Assembly (NCBI RefSeq): GCF_050947875.1
Contig: NC_134568.1
Coordinates: 219,710,173-219,774,172 of the forward strand
Length of the DNA stretch: 64,000 nucleotides
Reading direction: 5' to 3'
From: Dermacentor variabilis
Taxonomy: Eukaryota; Arthropoda; Arachnida; Ixodida; Ixodidae
Shown: piece after piece, positions 63,280 through 64,000 of the stretch
How positions within the stretch are numbered: position 1 is the first letter of the stretch
Layout of the letters: each line of letters begins with the position of its first letter
Position numbers and translations under genes: made by a program
The notes under the pieces: generated by a model
Seen by the model: the letters and a program-made list of their open reading frames with translations, nothing else
What the model was told of the DNA's origin: nothing
Database searches by the model: none

Positions 63280-64000
63280 GTAAGTGGTACAGATGCAAAT
63301 TAGAGCTTCCTGTATTTTATTTTATCTTGTATGGCTGACGTAGCTTTTAAAGTATTGTTGGTGAGGTGTACGTGACAAGCATACCATAGCGTTCAAAAGC
63401 GAAGGCGCAGCGTACCGCGGCTATTCATTTGCACAAAGGGATGCAATGTCTGATACTTCTTTCAAAATAGACATGCATTGCAGTTGTGAGAATGGAAATT
63501 TTACAATTAATGCTCACTTGAACTATGCCAAATTTTATACGTGTTTATTAAGTAAAATAATAGCACTTTTGTTCTTTAAGCAACATAAGTGGCCAAAATT
63601 AGTGAATAAAGAGCTTGCATTACTGAAACTCCCATTCTAAAGCACCGAAAGTTGGGCGTTTCTCTGCCCTTCTGTCTGCGTTTCATTTGTGCTGCTTTCA
63701 CCACGCCGACTCTCACTCTCGAAGTAACTATGAACACAACAAGGTCAATAGCATTGTTGTAGACGGCCGATTGCCCTGCATTTTAGTACATTATTAGTTC
63801 AGAAAGCGTTCAGGATACGTTTCTTAACGCAGTATACTAGTTAATAACCACGAAGTTAATAACGTGCAGGTGCACACATATACCATTTAAAATGCATCTG
63901 ATGCCTTTTTTCATCAATGTAAGAACCAGGAAGGAAACAGCGAATAACTATGATGCAAACATGATTGAAGAAAAAAGCAAGTGACAGGCTTAGGCTTTTG
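63280..64000 (+). other. Intron after exon 24; nothing recognised
   Basis: AT-rich; no repeat or exon that continues domain h could be recognised before the window ends. Confidence 0.5.

Noticed and set aside
62663..62944. 93-codon frame with long Ile-Tyr repeat
   Set aside because: Created by the (TA)n microsatellite.

Overview
This is animal genomic DNA and almost certainly comes from a hard tick, probably a metastriate lineage. That is inferred from three tRNA-derived SINE copies resembling the tick family known as Ruka, from the LINE, hAT and TIR-element content, and from small GT/AG-bounded exons separated by long AT-rich introns. Nothing bacterial, no CRISPR array and no rRNA or free-standing tRNA gene was seen.

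One host gene spans the whole window on the + strand. I assembled it from 24 short exons, about 3.3 kb of coding sequence (about 1110 codons) in 64 kb. Their intron phases match at every junction. It encodes tandem MAM domains: the end of one (exons 1-2), six more (b, c, d, e, f, g) and the start of an eighth (exon 24). Module boundaries sit in phase-1 introns. Both gene ends lie outside the window. The best family description is a multi-MAM extracellular or membrane protein such as MAMDC or MALRD1-like proteins. No LDL-receptor A domain, signal peptide or transmembrane segment is visible here.

The introns are full of mobile elements. 3.1-6.0 kb holds a cluster of an unclassified roughly 1-kb TIR element that carries a small basic ORF, with more copies at 37.5 and 58.7 kb. 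11.35-12.0 kb is a TA-flanked MITE. 13.9, 17.1 and 27.3 kb are SINEs with target-site duplications. 15.0-18.8 kb is a decayed LINE broken by a SINE and a long AT microsatellite. 20.9-21.9 kb holds two foldback repeats. 28.5 kb is a truncated RTE-like LINE tail. 33.2-34.8 kb is a 5'-truncated RNase-H LINE on the minus strand. 35.6-36.5 kb is a tandem-repeat and endonuclease fragment, possibly Helentron-derived.

The largest intron (41.4-56.7 kb) contains a hAT transposon at 42452-52727 with an 8-bp target-site duplication. Its transposase gene is split by a full-length LINE at 46017-51901 that has an 11-bp duplication and two intact overlapping ORFs. After the hAT comes a decayed LINE (53.7-56.65 kb) that ends about 50 bp before the next host exon.

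The most useful points for follow-up are the intact LINE nested in the hAT, the conserved small ORF in the TIR family, the GC-AG intron of the MAM gene, a duplicated piece of one MAM exon, and a miRNA-like hairpin at 31.5 kb. I do not see a clear new biological system.
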